Of a stretch of 64,000 nt of DNA, positions 9,571-18,262 are shown one piece after another. The notes below the pieces were generated by a model. It made no database searches, was not told where the DNA came from, and saw nothing but the letters and a program-made list of their open reading frames with translations. Numbering within the stretch: the stretch's first letter is position 1; every line of letters starts with the position of its first letter. Location of the stretch: assembly GCF_016811105.1 (NCBI RefSeq), contig NZ_JAFBGM010000001.1, positions 1,926,126-1,990,125 of the forward strand. Direction: 5' to 3'. Both the position numbers and the translations under genes were made by a program. This stretch comes from Aurantibacter crassamenti (lineage in GTDB: Bacteria; Bacteroidota; Bacteroidia; Flavobacteriales; Flavobacteriaceae).

Positions 9571-11016
9571 ATGAAGTTTTTTAAAAGTCTAGCAACGGTA
9601 GTTGCAATACTATTTTTAATTATAACATGTAATAGTAAAAAAGAAAATTTAATTAAAGAGGAGCAAGAGAATCCACCCAACGTACTAATACTCTTAACGG
9701 ATCAATGGAGAGCGCAAGCAACAGGTTATGCTGGTGACCCCAATGTTAGTACTCCTTATTTAGATAGTTTGGCGGCGTTGAGTGTTAACTTTAAAAATGC
9801 GGTTTCGGGTATGCCAGTTTGTTCACCTTTTCGTGCTTCTCTATTGACTGGGCAAAGACCACTGACGCATGGGGTTTTTATGAATGATGTTCAATTAGAT
9901 ACAAATGCCGTAACCATGGCAAAGATATTTGCGAAACAAGGTTATGATACAGGGTATATCGGAAAATGGCATTTAGATGGTCATGGTCGATTACAGAATG
10001 TTGCCCCAGGTAATAGAAGACAAGGATTTCAGTATTGGAAGGGTAATGAATGCACACACAACTACAATGAATCGGTATATTATGATAATGACGACCCAAA
10101 TCGAAAAACTTGGGATGGATATGACACTTTTGAGCAGACCGATGCAGCAATTGTATATATAAAAGAAAGAAAATCTACTAAAAATCCTTTCTTAATGGTA
10201 TTGTCATATGGTACTCCGCATGCACCATATCATACCGCTCCTGAAGAATATAGAAATCGCTTCGATCCGACCAAAATTCAGCTTCGTGAAAACGTGCCCG
10301 ATAGTTTAAAAGAACAAGCAAAAAAAGATTTAGCAGGCTATTATGCTCATATTGCTGCACTTGATGATATGATTGGTAAAGTGATGAAAAATCTAAAAGA
10401 TTCAGGACAGATTGATAATACAATTGTTGTTTTTACGGCCGATCACGGAGATTTATTAGGATCACATGGTGCCTATAAAAAACAACAACCTTATGAAGAA
10501 TCAGCTCGAGTACCTATGCTGTATTACATTCCTGATAAACTTAAAATTTCAGCAGGTGAAAAAGATGCTTTAATGAATTCTGAAGATATACTGCCGACAC
10601 TTTTAGGTTTATGTGAAATACCAATTCCTGACACAGTAGAAGGATTGAATTTTAGACCTTATTTAGAAGGAAGAAAAAATATGGGTGAAGCAACCTTGTT
10701 AACGTGTGTGCAACCCTTTGGTCAATGGAATAGAATAAAACATGGTGGGCGCGAATATCGGGCACTTAAAACAATAAGACATACCTATGTTAGAGATCTA
10801 AATGGGCCTTGGTTATTATTTGATAATGAAAAAGATCCATATCAATTAAATAATTTGGTTGGTAATGATTCATACGCTGTCTTGCAAAACGATTTAGAAA
10901 ATGAACTATCAAAACGATTAGAGGAAACAGGTGATGAATTTCTACCGGGTTTAGACTATGTTGAAAAATGGGGATACCCATTAGATGGTACAGAAACAGT
11001 ACCGTATACACATTAG
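9571..11016 (+). CDS. S1 sulfatase, probable lipoprotein, with CSPFR active-site motif
   Basis: A 481-aa sulfatase with a hydrophobic N-terminus ending in LIITC, a probable but imperfect lipobox. The formylglycine-type motif is CSPFR (Cys84), where the usual C-x-P-S-R serine is replaced by Phe. The Cys, Pro and Arg needed by the maturation enzyme are kept. Metal-site motifs LTDQWRAQATGY near residue 48 and TADHGDLLGSHG near residue 289 are intact, as is GKWHLDGHG. Its 3' end overlaps the AraC gene by 4 bases in convergent orientation. It is a probable partner of the other two sulfatases on the same glycan; exact sulfate position unknown. Confidence 0.86.
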   Translation: MKFFKSLATVVAILFLIITCNSKKENLIKEEQENPPNVLILLTDQWRAQATGYAGDPNVSTPYLDSLAALSVNFKNAVSGMPVCSPFRASLLTGQRPLTHGVFMNDVQLDTNAVTMAKIFAKQGYDTGYIGKWHLDGHGRLQNVAPGNRRQGFQYWKGNECTHNYNESVYYDNDDPNRKTWDGYDTFEQTDAAIVYIKERKSTKNPFLMVLSYGTPHAPYHTAPEEYRNRFDPTKIQLRENVPDSLKEQAKKDLAGYYAHIAALDDMIGKVMKNLKDSGQIDNTIVVFTADHGDLLGSHGAYKKQQPYEESARVPMLYYIPDKLKISAGEKDALMNSEDILPTLLGLCEIPIPDTVEGLNFRPYLEGRKNMGEATLLTCVQPFGQWNRIKHGGREYRALKTIRHTYVRDLNGPWLLFDNEKDPYQLNNLVGNDSYAVLQNDLENELSKRLEETGDEFLPGLDYVEKWGYPLDGTETVPYTH

Positions 11017-11894
11017 TGATTCGTGTTATTTGAAAGATTGTTTTGCGAATTTATATAAGAGCGCGGAGTAGTTCCAGTAAATTTTTTGAAGGTAGTGGCA
11101 AAGTATTGAGAAGAACTAAACCCGAGGTCGAACGCAACTTTAGTGACAGACTTACATTTAATTAAATCTATTTTCGCATGTTCAATTTTTAATCGGTTGA
11201 CGTACTCTTTAGGAGGCATTCCTGTTTTCGATTTAAACCATGCTTTAAAATATCCAGTAGTCACACCAATCAAATTAGCCATTTCATCTACATAAATAAT
11301 TCGATGCATATGTTGTTGAATGAACGTGTCTAACATATTAAGTTTTGCTGAAGGTGTAGTTTCCTGCGGTTGTTTTGATAAGATTACTGTTTCCAATAGA
11401 ATTTGTGAAATTATCTGATTGACCATAATTTTAGATAACATCGCGTCAAAACTATCAAGCTGAACAACCAATTTCTCTAACAGGTATTTAAGTTGAAATG
11501 CTCCCTTAAATATAAGCTCAGAATTTTGATGAAGGGTACTTAGTAAATAATTAGCCTGGTCTTCGGGCAGATTGCAAATTCTACCATATTTGGGGTCTAC
11601 TATAATTTGAATCCAAAATAATTCTCCCTTGTCCTCCGGATATTCCCCTGTACTATGAATAGTATCTGGGGGAACAATAAAAATATCATTTCCATTTAGA
11701 GCGAAAACATTGCCTTTGAGACTATAATGTTGTTTCCCTTTCATGCAAAAACAGATTTCTAAGGCTTTTGGATGCTGATGTTTTTTTAAGCCCGGTTTTA
11801 CCTCGTTATACCTATAATGGCCAAATGACAAACCTCTAGATATTCCATATTCTTGAAGATTAAAAACAGTACGTTCTTGGTTGTTGGAATTCAT
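11013..11894 (-). CDS. AraC-family transcriptional regulator with cupin-type sensor domain
   Basis: A 293-aa cytosolic regulator. Residues about 20-110 form an AraC-type cupin ligand domain (KPGLKKHQHPKALEICFCMKG, NDIFIVPPDTIHSTG). Residues about 190-285 carry two HTH motifs typical of AraC C-termini (MANLIGVTTGYFKAWFKSKTG and KVAFDLGFSSSQYFATTFKK). It lies between the sulfatases and the dioxygenase gene, divergent from the latter (86 bases). It most likely senses a sugar released by the enzymes and controls this locus, but target and effector are inferred from position only. Confidence 0.88.
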   Translation of the reverse strand: MNSNNQERTVFNLQEYGISRGLSFGHYRYNEVKPGLKKHQHPKALEICFCMKGKQHYSLKGNVFALNGNDIFIVPPDTIHSTGEYPEDKGELFWIQIIVDPKYGRICNLPEDQANYLLSTLHQNSELIFKGAFQLKYLLEKLVVQLDSFDAMLSKIMVNQIISQILLETVILSKQPQETTPSAKLNMLDTFIQQHMHRIIYVDEMANLIGVTTGYFKAWFKSKTGMPPKEYVNRLKIEHAKIDLIKCKSVTKVAFDLGFSSSQYFATTFKKFTGTTPRSYINSQNNLSNNTNH

Positions 11895-11980
11895 TTTTAA
11901 TTGTATAAAAAAGTAATATAGTATAAAAATGGTAGATAATTGTATGTTTTAATTTCATATTTGAATAAAGAAAATAAGTA

Positions 11981-12709
11981 ATGAAAAATGAAAAGATAAG
12001 TTTTGCTAAAAATGGGTTTTTGAAGATTGCATCATTGCTTTCTATGGATGAGGTGGAAGAATTGCGTGGTATTTATGATGATTTGTTAAAAGACAACATA
12101 AGAACTGCTCATTTACGAAGCGACCTTGCAGGAATAGAGCAGAATACTGATAAAAAGGTTGAACGCATTACCCAGATAATGAGGCCAAGTACTGTTGCTA
12201 CTGAACTATTAAATAATTCGGCCTATAAAAAAGCCATGATATGGGCAAAAAATCTTTTAGGTGATGATATGGAGCTGGATTTTGATATGATGATAAATAA
12301 GGCACCACATACCAATACACCAACACCATGGCACCAAGATGCAGCCTATTGGATAGATATGCCTGATAAAAGATCGGCAAGTTGCTGGATAGCTTTAGAC
12401 GAAGTATTTGAAGAAAACGGATGCATGTGGTTTATTCCAAAAACTGAAGGTGCGCCAATTCTTAAGCATAAGAACCTACCTAATGGTGGGGCTTTGTATT
12501 GTGAAACTGAAACTAAGTTAGCGCAAAGTGTTCCGCTCAAAATAGGTGGTTGCACATTTCATGATGGGTTTACACTTCACTATAGCCATGGTAATAGTAC
12601 GCATAGCCAGCGAAGAGCGCTGATACTTAATTTTAGGCCTAAAAAAATGATTGCTTTTGAACGCGAACAGGGCATAAATCATATAGGAGAGCGAAAACAA
12701 AGAAATTAA
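11981..12709 (+). CDS. Phytanoyl-CoA dioxygenase (PhyH) family protein
   Basis: A 242-aa Fe(II)/2-oxoglutarate-dependent oxygenase. The iron-binding H-x-D motif is seen in TPWHQDAAYW at about residues 112-121. The distal His and the 2-oxoglutarate-binding Arg lie in TLHYSHGNSTHSQRRALIL near residues 197-215. It has no signal peptide and is cytosolic. Bacterial PhyH-like enzymes hydroxylate varied small molecules, and such genes recur beside Bacteroidota sugar-catabolic loci. It is divergent from the AraC regulator and may be regulated by it. Substrate unknown. Confidence 0.85.
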   Translation: MKNEKISFAKNGFLKIASLLSMDEVEELRGIYDDLLKDNIRTAHLRSDLAGIEQNTDKKVERITQIMRPSTVATELLNNSAYKKAMIWAKNLLGDDMELDFDMMINKAPHTNTPTPWHQDAAYWIDMPDKRSASCWIALDEVFEENGCMWFIPKTEGAPILKHKNLPNGGALYCETETKLAQSVPLKIGGCTFHDGFTLHYSHGNSTHSQRRALILNFRPKKMIAFEREQGINHIGERKQRN

Positions 12710-12911
12710 GGTTTGTCCTAAAGTGGTTTTAGAGCAGTAGAAAAGTGAAATCAAACATAAAGGTTTTTTAAAAAGCATATAAATTTCAAAGGATAGACTT
12801 CACTAAAGTAAGATTTAACCTACAATTATGAGTGATTGACAACTAAGAATATGTGAACCAAATTAATCCACGTAATTTTCTTGAATATTTATGGAAGTAT
12901 AGAAGAATTCA

Positions 12912-14996
12912 ATGCAACAGCTATTAATGAAAAATGAAGGTATGAGGTGCAAAGCATTTTCAACGGCCTTTGTCTTATTTATTTTAAGTAGTTGGTTTTT
13001 GTTCGCTCAAGAGCAAAAAACAGATAGTTTAGCATTTAAAATTCAAAAATTAAAACAGCAGTCGAATTATGAGCAAGACACGCTTTATATTAATTTATTA
13101 TATGATTTAGGAAGACAAATTAGCTTATATAATTTAGATAGTTTACAAGTATTATCTAAAGAAACTATTCGGTTAAGTAAATCTATTGATTTTATAAAGG
13201 GTGAAGTAAAAGGTCATGTTAATCTAGGAACATACTATTCCGAAAATGGCAAGCAGAATCAGGCTGTAGAAAACTTCTCAATTGCACTCGCAAAGGCAAA
13301 GCAAATTAATAACTTAGAATTATTACTTCGAGCTAAAAGCTTACTAGCTATAGAGCATGAGTATAAAGAAGATTACGCCGGTGCACTTCGTCATTATATG
13401 GAGGGAATTGAAATAGCTTCAAATAATAACCACGATAGTTGGTTGTCTACCTTTTATGTAAACACATCTAATCTTTATAATTTACAAAAAGAGTATAAGC
13501 AGGGCCTATTGTTTTTACTAAAGGCAAAAGAATTAAATAAGAAAATTGGTGATGATAGAATATCAGCAATGACCCTTGCTAATTTAACTGCTACTTACAT
13601 TGAAACGGGAGATTTAAAAAGTGCTTCTGAAAATGTGGACCAATGTATTGGGCTGTTTGAAAATTTAAAATTAAAAGAATGGTTAACATATGCCTATGAG
13701 TTAAAGGCAAATATTTACCTACAACAAAAACAATACGAGGCAGCACTTTCATGGTTTCAGAAGAGTGAGAAAATCCATGAAGCGATAGAACAACCGAGAT
13801 ATAAAATTCCTTTATATAATGGTATTGCAAAAACATATTTCGGTTTAGAGCAATATAAAACATCAGAGATATATGCTTCTAGAGCTGTAGAAATAAGTGA
13901 AAAAATAAATATTCTTGATGAGCGAGAAGAAAGTTTAAAGCTATTATATGAAATTAAAAAAGTAACCGATCAACCTGTTGAAGCTTTAGCGTATCTAGAA
14001 AAATATAAAAATATTTCAGATACAATTAGTAAAAACAAAAATGAAAAAGAACTGCGCATATTGAAATCTAACCTAGAATTTGATCAAGAAAAGGAAAGAT
14101 ATTTAGCGGAGAATAATAAAAAAGTTGCCGAACAAAAGTTGTATTTCTATGGGGCTCTTTTTATAATTTTAGCATTCTTAGTCATCATTTTTATAATGCA
14201 TTTTACTAATAAGGTTCAAGATGAACTAAATCAAAAACTTACATCACAAACAAGTGAGTTAAAGAAAAAAGAGAAATTTCTTAGAGAGGCCAATAATACT
14301 AAAAGTAAGCTGTTCTCGATAATTGCACATGACTTAAAAGGACCAATTAATTCTTTTAAAATGATGTTTGATTTAGTCGATGCAGGAGAAATTAATACTA
14401 AAGATTTTATGGGTTTTGTGCCTAAAATGGGGCAAAATGTAAATAGTATTTCTTTTACATTAAACAATTTACTTGCCTGGGGTCATTCGCAAATGAATGG
14501 TTCAGTAACCAAACCAATAATAAACGACATTGCAGAAATTGTTGAAGAAAATTTAGCCTTACTTACTAAAATTGCTGAAAAGAAGGATATTACATTAAAA
14601 AACAATTTAGGTAGTGATGTAATAACATGGTCTGATAAAGATCAGATTTCAATTGTCATTCGAAATTTAATCAGCAATGCGCTAAAGTTCACTCCAGAAA
14701 ACGGTATTATTCTCATTGATAGTTTGGATCGGACCAATATGTGGGAGATTTGTGTTAAAGACAACGGAATAGGTATGAGTAAAGAAGCATTGGGTATGAT
14801 ATTTAATGTCGCGGATACCTATACAACCTACGGAACGAATAACGAAAAAGGAACGGGTTTAGGCCTCAACCTGTGTAAAGAAATGGTAGAGAAAAATGGA
14901 GGAACTATATGGGCTACTAGTATACTTAACATTGGCACAAGTTTCTTTTTTACCATACCAAAAGAACCCGCAACAAATTCTGCTATTGAAAAATAA
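12912..14996 (+). CDS. TPR-containing membrane sensor histidine kinase
   Basis: A 694-aa kinase. An N-terminal signal segment ends in WFLFAQ; the start at 12912 or the internal ATG ten codons later are both possible. Residues about 50-370 are TPR-like helical repeats (for example GHVNLGTYYSENGKQNQAVENF) predicted to be periplasmic. One transmembrane helix lies near 410-430, a coiled coil near 435-460, then HisKA with FSIIAHDLKGP (His473). The ATPase N box NLISNALKFTP and G boxes DNGIGMS and GTGLGLNLCKEM follow. No response regulator lies beside it. It may monitor the adjacent polysaccharide locus, but this is only positional inference. Confidence 0.9.
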   Translation: MQQLLMKNEGMRCKAFSTAFVLFILSSWFLFAQEQKTDSLAFKIQKLKQQSNYEQDTLYINLLYDLGRQISLYNLDSLQVLSKETIRLSKSIDFIKGEVKGHVNLGTYYSENGKQNQAVENFSIALAKAKQINNLELLLRAKSLLAIEHEYKEDYAGALRHYMEGIEIASNNNHDSWLSTFYVNTSNLYNLQKEYKQGLLFLLKAKELNKKIGDDRISAMTLANLTATYIETGDLKSASENVDQCIGLFENLKLKEWLTYAYELKANIYLQQKQYEAALSWFQKSEKIHEAIEQPRYKIPLYNGIAKTYFGLEQYKTSEIYASRAVEISEKINILDEREESLKLLYEIKKVTDQPVEALAYLEKYKNISDTISKNKNEKELRILKSNLEFDQEKERYLAENNKKVAEQKLYFYGALFIILAFLVIIFIMHFTNKVQDELNQKLTSQTSELKKKEKFLREANNTKSKLFSIIAHDLKGPINSFKMMFDLVDAGEINTKDFMGFVPKMGQNVNSISFTLNNLLAWGHSQMNGSVTKPIINDIAEIVEENLALLTKIAEKKDITLKNNLGSDVITWSDKDQISIVIRNLISNALKFTPENGIILIDSLDRTNMWEICVKDNGIGMSKEALGMIFNVADTYTTYGTNNEKGTGLGLNLCKEMVEKNGGTIWATSILNIGTSFFFTIPKEPATNSAIEK

Positions 14997-15062
14997 TCCT
15001 AGTAAAAAAAATTCTGAACTGAGACCTACTTAATGTGTTAACCCTATGATAGGGAATAAAAA

Positions 15063-15092
15063 AACCCTGTTAATCATATGATTAACAGGGTT
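15063..15092 (-). terminator. Perfect 15-bp inverted repeat, original tRNA-Leu terminator
   Basis: Two exactly complementary 15-base arms (AACCCTGTTAATCAT and its complement) abut each other and are flanked by A/T runs. It lies just outside the left attachment repeat, where the chromosomal terminator of tRNA-Leu (minus strand) should be displaced by integration. It may also end the histidine-kinase transcript from the other side. Confidence 0.75.
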
Positions 15093-15094
15093 AT

Positions 15095-15124
15095 ATGTAC
15101 TCGAGATGGGACTTGAACCCATAC
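15095..15124 (+). repeat. Left attachment site: 30-bp copy of the tRNA-Leu 3' end
   Basis: Exact 30-bp direct repeat of 25837-25866. It contains the 3' acceptor arm and T-arm part of tRNA-Leu(UAA), in the minus-strand sense, without the rest of the tRNA. The distance between copies is 10,742 bp. This is the footprint of site-specific integration into a tRNA gene. Confidence 0.93.
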
Positions 15125-15218
15125 AATTACGTCTAATTTTCAACTATAGATAATACAGGGTTAATAGTTTTAAATACAATGTATTAAGGTATTTATGAGG
15201 TATATTGATAATCTAAAA

Positions 15219-15243
15219 TGATTGTTGATGATTGTTAATGATG
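15219..15243 (+). repeat. 10-bp-period tandem repeats (TGATTGTTGA), possible arm sites
   Basis: TGATTGTTGA is followed directly by TGATTGTTAA and TGATG. The 15-mer at 15215-15229 recurs exactly at 25417-25431 inside the other end of the element. Helical phasing near attL suits integrase or excisionase binding; function is inferred. Confidence 0.5.
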
Positions 15244-15251
15244 TTTAAATG

Positions 15252-15272
15252 GTTGGGATTTGGTTGGGAAAA
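15252..15272 (+). repeat. 21-bp direct repeat, left copy (putative integrase arm site)
   Basis: Exact copy of 25763-25783, same orientation. Each contains GTTGGGA twice, 11 bp apart, so both half-sites face the same side of the helix. This copy lies 128 bp inside the left attachment repeat and overlaps the upstream part of the integrase promoter. Confidence 0.7.
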
Positions 15273-15276
15273 TAAT

Positions 15277-15284
15277 TATATTTG
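15277..15284 (+). promoter_or_regulatory. Integrase promoter -7 box
   Basis: TATATTTG is a full match to TAnnTTTG, 22 bases before the integrase ATG. A TTGG at 15253-15256 lies about 20 bases upstream as a possible -33 element. That places the -33 inside the 21-bp repeat and suggests autoregulation. Confidence 0.6.
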
Positions 15285-15295
15285 ATATGTTCAAA
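15281..15295. promoter_or_regulatory. TTTGA-N5-TCAAA dyad, candidate operator
   Basis: A dyad TTTGA(N5)TCAAA starts within the -7 box and ends before the integrase ATG. The same arms and spacing occur at 17451-17465 upstream of the excisionase-like gene. A shared repressor site is a reasonable but untested reading. Confidence 0.4.
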
Positions 15296-15306
15296 TACTA
15301 CTTACC

Positions 15307-16602
15307 ATGGCAACCATAAAATACCGCGCAAGAGGGAGCAGCCCTAAAGCTTCAATTACCTTGAAATTATCATTAGGTAGAAATAAAGTATTTGAAAAAA
15401 AGACAGGTCTTATTATCGACCCAAAAGAATGGAGCGTAGATACCAACCTGCCAAAGCAGGCTAAGGCAAACAACAAAAAACTAAGTAATGACCTTAGAAA
15501 ACTAAGTGCCTATATTTTCGACTGTGTAAATGAAGCACAAAAAGACGGCACGACAATAAATTCTAATTGGTTAGGTACTCAAATTGATATTCATTTTAAA
15601 CGTATAAACCCAATTGGTAAAAGTGAACTGGTAACAGATGCCATACAACACGTAATAGATACCGCAGATATTAGAAAAAATCAATTAAATGAATTAGGGC
15701 TTTCAAAAAGTCGTATCAACAGTTATGAAGCCTTATTAAGAATATTTAAGGATTTTCAAGGCGGTAACAACTACAAGGTTAAAGAGGTTAACGTATCATT
15801 AGGTAAAGAGTTTTTAAGTTACTTACTAAACGATTGCAAGTATTCGAAAAGTTATGCCCTTAGAACTATGGGTAATCTAAAAACCGTCTGTTATGATGCA
15901 GATATTAACGGTATTGAAATATCTAAACAGGTTAGAAAAATTGAAAGTGGTAAACCTAGTAACGAATTTGTTATTTATTTAACGCCCTTAGAACTCAAAA
16001 AAATAGAGAAAGCCGATATAATGCAACCGCATCTGCAAAACGCTCGCAAATGGCTTTTATTGGGGTGTAGTATAGGTCAAAGAGTAAGCGACCTGCTCAA
16101 TATTACCGAAAAGAACTTTGTTGTAAAAGACGGTTTGGAATTAATAAAACTGAAACAAAAAAAGACTGGAAAAAATGTTAGTATTCCTGTTTTGGATGCC
16201 ACTAAGGAAATTATTAAATACGGGTTACCACAAAAAATATCATCACAGAAATTTAATGAGTACATAAAAAAAGTATGTGAAAAGGCAGAAATAAATGAAT
16301 TGATAACAGGCTCTTTAATGGATAAAAAAACCAAACGTAAAAAAGTAGGTCAATATCCTAAATGGAAACTTATATCTAGTCATGTATGCCGTCGATCATT
16401 TGCAACCAATCTATACGGGGAATTACCAACGCCCTTAATTATGCAGATAACTCAACATAGCACCGAAAAAAATCTACTTGCCTACATGGGTAAATCAAAC
16501 GACGACTACGCTCAACAGATAGCCGACTATTACGATAAGCAAAAAGCAAAAGCAAAAAAAGAACCTCAACTATCAGTTGTATCTAACGTAATAAACCAAT
16601 AG
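15307..16602 (+). CDS. int: Tyrosine recombinase (integrase)
   Basis: A 431-aa site-specific recombinase of the Bacteroidota tyrosine-integrase type. An N-terminal Arm-DNA-binding domain (residues about 1-85), a SAM-like core-binding domain (about 105-205) and the catalytic domain follow in order. The catalytic residues are present: Arg259 (GQRVSDLL), His359 and Arg362 (SHVCRRS), His384 (TQHS) and Tyr393 (AYMG). It sits 182 bp inside the left attachment repeat, as expected for the enzyme that inserted the element in tRNA-Leu. A TAnnTTTG box and a dyad lie directly upstream. The reading frame is intact, so the element may still be mobile. Confidence 0.95.
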   Translation: MATIKYRARGSSPKASITLKLSLGRNKVFEKKTGLIIDPKEWSVDTNLPKQAKANNKKLSNDLRKLSAYIFDCVNEAQKDGTTINSNWLGTQIDIHFKRINPIGKSELVTDAIQHVIDTADIRKNQLNELGLSKSRINSYEALLRIFKDFQGGNNYKVKEVNVSLGKEFLSYLLNDCKYSKSYALRTMGNLKTVCYDADINGIEISKQVRKIESGKPSNEFVIYLTPLELKKIEKADIMQPHLQNARKWLLLGCSIGQRVSDLLNITEKNFVVKDGLELIKLKQKKTGKNVSIPVLDATKEIIKYGLPQKISSQKFNEYIKKVCEKAEINELITGSLMDKKTKRKKVGQYPKWKLISSHVCRRSFATNLYGELPTPLIMQITQHSTEKNLLAYMGKSNDDYAQQIADYYDKQKAKAKKEPQLSVVSNVINQ

Positions 16603-16767
16603 AGTTATAAGCAAATCTTTATTAAAAGCAGTGTTAATTTATACCCAATATTTCAATCTTTACAATGCCAAAGAGCGCGAGATAATACGGGCAGAGTTTG
16701 AAAAATAAAACTTAAAAAAATCAATTTATAGTATATTTAAAATGGCAACGTAAAATTATTAGTTCAG

Positions 16768-17262
16768 ATGCTGGAAGATGAAATCATAAAACTATTTAGT
16801 GAAATCGAAACGGGGAAGGGGTTCAGAAAATTATCACAATTAAAATTGAACTCAATTTATTCGTTTTTACAGAAAAATTTGAAACAAAAAAAACATTGGA
16901 ATCAAAAAGCACTTTTTCGGTTTTGTGCGAAACACAATCTTAATCCATCCATTTTTCTTTATCAATTACAATCATTTGCTATAGAAATTAGTGAGAGAAA
17001 AAGAAAAAAATTTCTAACGCTTTTCTCTTTTATCAATAAAATTAATAATAACCCCTCAAAAAAAGTTCATCTTTCTAGTTCTGAAAAATATTTAAAGCTC
17101 AAAAAAAATGAAGTACCATTATCCCAGTTTTTAAATTCAATTAAACAGATTAGTGACTGCCTTGAAAACAGCGACAAAGAAGTTGTTAAAGGCTTAAATG
17201 CACTTATTCATACGGGATATAGCGACAAGACACTCTTAAAATATTATTATAAAAGGAATTAA
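16768..17262 (+). CDS. Element-encoded hypothetical protein
   Basis: A 164-aa basic protein with no signal peptide or membrane segment. It is Lys-rich in the middle (ERKRKKFLTLF) and predicted largely helical. The C-terminus GYSDKTLLKYYYKRN is strongly basic and aromatic, so nucleic-acid binding is possible. I do not recognise the family. It lies between the integrase (165 bases away) and the excisionase-like gene, where accessory regulators are common in small integrative elements. AT-rich codon use resembles the rest of the element. Confidence 0.6.
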   Translation: MLEDEIIKLFSEIETGKGFRKLSQLKLNSIYSFLQKNLKQKKHWNQKALFRFCAKHNLNPSIFLYQLQSFAIEISERKRKKFLTLFSFINKINNNPSKKVHLSSSEKYLKLKKNEVPLSQFLNSIKQISDCLENSDKEVVKGLNALIHTGYSDKTLLKYYYKRN

Positions 17263-17582
17263 ATAAAAGTTATCCACTTACTCGGATTTTGAATAGTGTA
17301 AAATATTGATTATCAGTATAATAATTTAGGATAAAAGTTATTTTAGAAAGTGTTAGTTGTAAGTAGTTGATTGATAAATAATTAAGGTTTTTGAGTATGT
17401 TAATAACCTAGCAGTACAAAATCAGAATAATATTTTAAATCAATTTAACTTTGATTCAATCAAAAAAGGCTAAAGACCTACTATTGTAAAATCTAAAGCC
17501 CTTGGAATGTGAGAACTTCAAAGGTATCGTTTTTTTACAATGGTAAAGATTTAGCAATTGTTAAATTTTTAAATGTAAATAA
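17263..17582. other. 320-base regulatory gap upstream of the excisionase-like gene
   Basis: No ORF seen. It holds the dyad at 17451-17465 and a stretch from about 17466 to 17530 with partly complementary GGCTAAAG/TAAAGCC segments that could fold. It may contain the promoter of the HTH-replication operon. Confidence 0.4.
17451..17465. promoter_or_regulatory. TTTGATTCAATCAAA palindrome, candidate operator
   Basis: A perfect 7+1+7 palindrome, also readable as TTTGA-N5-TCAAA. The same arms with the same spacing lie between the integrase promoter and its ATG. It is located 118 bases upstream of the HTH gene. Confidence 0.4.
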
Positions 17583-17855
17583 ATGCAGCAATTACAGTTT
17601 ATCGGCACTACGCCAAACGCACTAATTGATCTAATCGACAACAAAGTAAAAGAGCGGTTAAACGAACTTAAAGAAAGTTTTGAACCCAAAGCACCAACGG
17701 AATTTTTAACGCGTAAAGAAACCGCAGCACTACTAAAAATCAACCTTAGTACCTTATACTTATGGACGCGCGATAATAAATTACAATCTTACGGAATATC
17801 AGGAAAAGTTTACTACAAGCGTAGTGAGTTAGAATCAACACTTATTGAATTATAA
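17583..17855 (+). CDS. Excisionase-like helix-turn-helix (HTH_17) protein
   Basis: A 90-aa DNA-binding protein. The C-terminal half (EFLTRKETAALLKINLSTLY through YYKRSELESTLIEL) is a MerR-like winged helix of the HTH_17/AlpA/Xis type. The N-terminal 40 residues form a helical, charged oligomerisation-like segment. It starts a three-gene run (14-base gap to the next gene, then a 3-base gap to the replication gene). In integrative elements such proteins direct excision or switch on replication genes. Either role fits here; the call rests on motif and context. Confidence 0.8.
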   Translation: MQQLQFIGTTPNALIDLIDNKVKERLNELKESFEPKAPTEFLTRKETAALLKINLSTLYLWTRDNKLQSYGISGKVYYKRSELESTLIEL

Positions 17856-17869
17856 AAAAGGCTAAGAAT

Positions 17870-18259
17870 ATGAAAAATCATAATCAAAGCCTTAATAATT
17901 CGTTTGGCGACGGACAAGGCAAATATAACAATAAAGAGCGTTTAATAGCTTATTTAAAGTCACTTTCTAGGTTTCCCGATGTACTGGAACATAATAAAAT
18001 TGCAAGTAGTTTCGAGGTGTCAAATTACCGACCAATTTTTAAAAACGATGCAATAAGGCGCGTACTTAGTACGACATTTATTGAGCCGTTAACGGCTGCA
18101 ACTATTGATAAAACAACAGGCGTTAACCAAAAATATGTTTGTCGTTTAAAGGTTGAACTTGAAGACCAAAAACGCATTAAGGTTATTTGTTTAGGCTTAT
18201 GTCCTACAACCGCAAGTAAGGGTGTACAATTCCTATCTAGTAACCCCGATATGTGGTAA
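17870..18259 (+). CDS. Hypothetical protein with probable winged-helix, replication operon
   Basis: A 129-aa protein between the excisionase-like gene and the primase-helicase gene, ending 3 bases before the latter starts, so almost certainly co-transcribed. The segment LTAATIDKTTGVNQKYVCRLKVELEDQKRI at about 75-105 reads like a helix-turn-helix, followed by a short beta wing (IKVICLGLCP). I recognise no named family. A replication accessory or regulatory role is inferred from tight coupling. Confidence 0.65.
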   Translation: MKNHNQSLNNSFGDGQGKYNNKERLIAYLKSLSRFPDVLEHNKIASSFEVSNYRPIFKNDAIRRVLSTTFIEPLTAATIDKTTGVNQKYVCRLKVELEDQKRIKVICLGLCPTTASKGVQFLSSNPDMW

Positions 18260-18262
18260 GCT

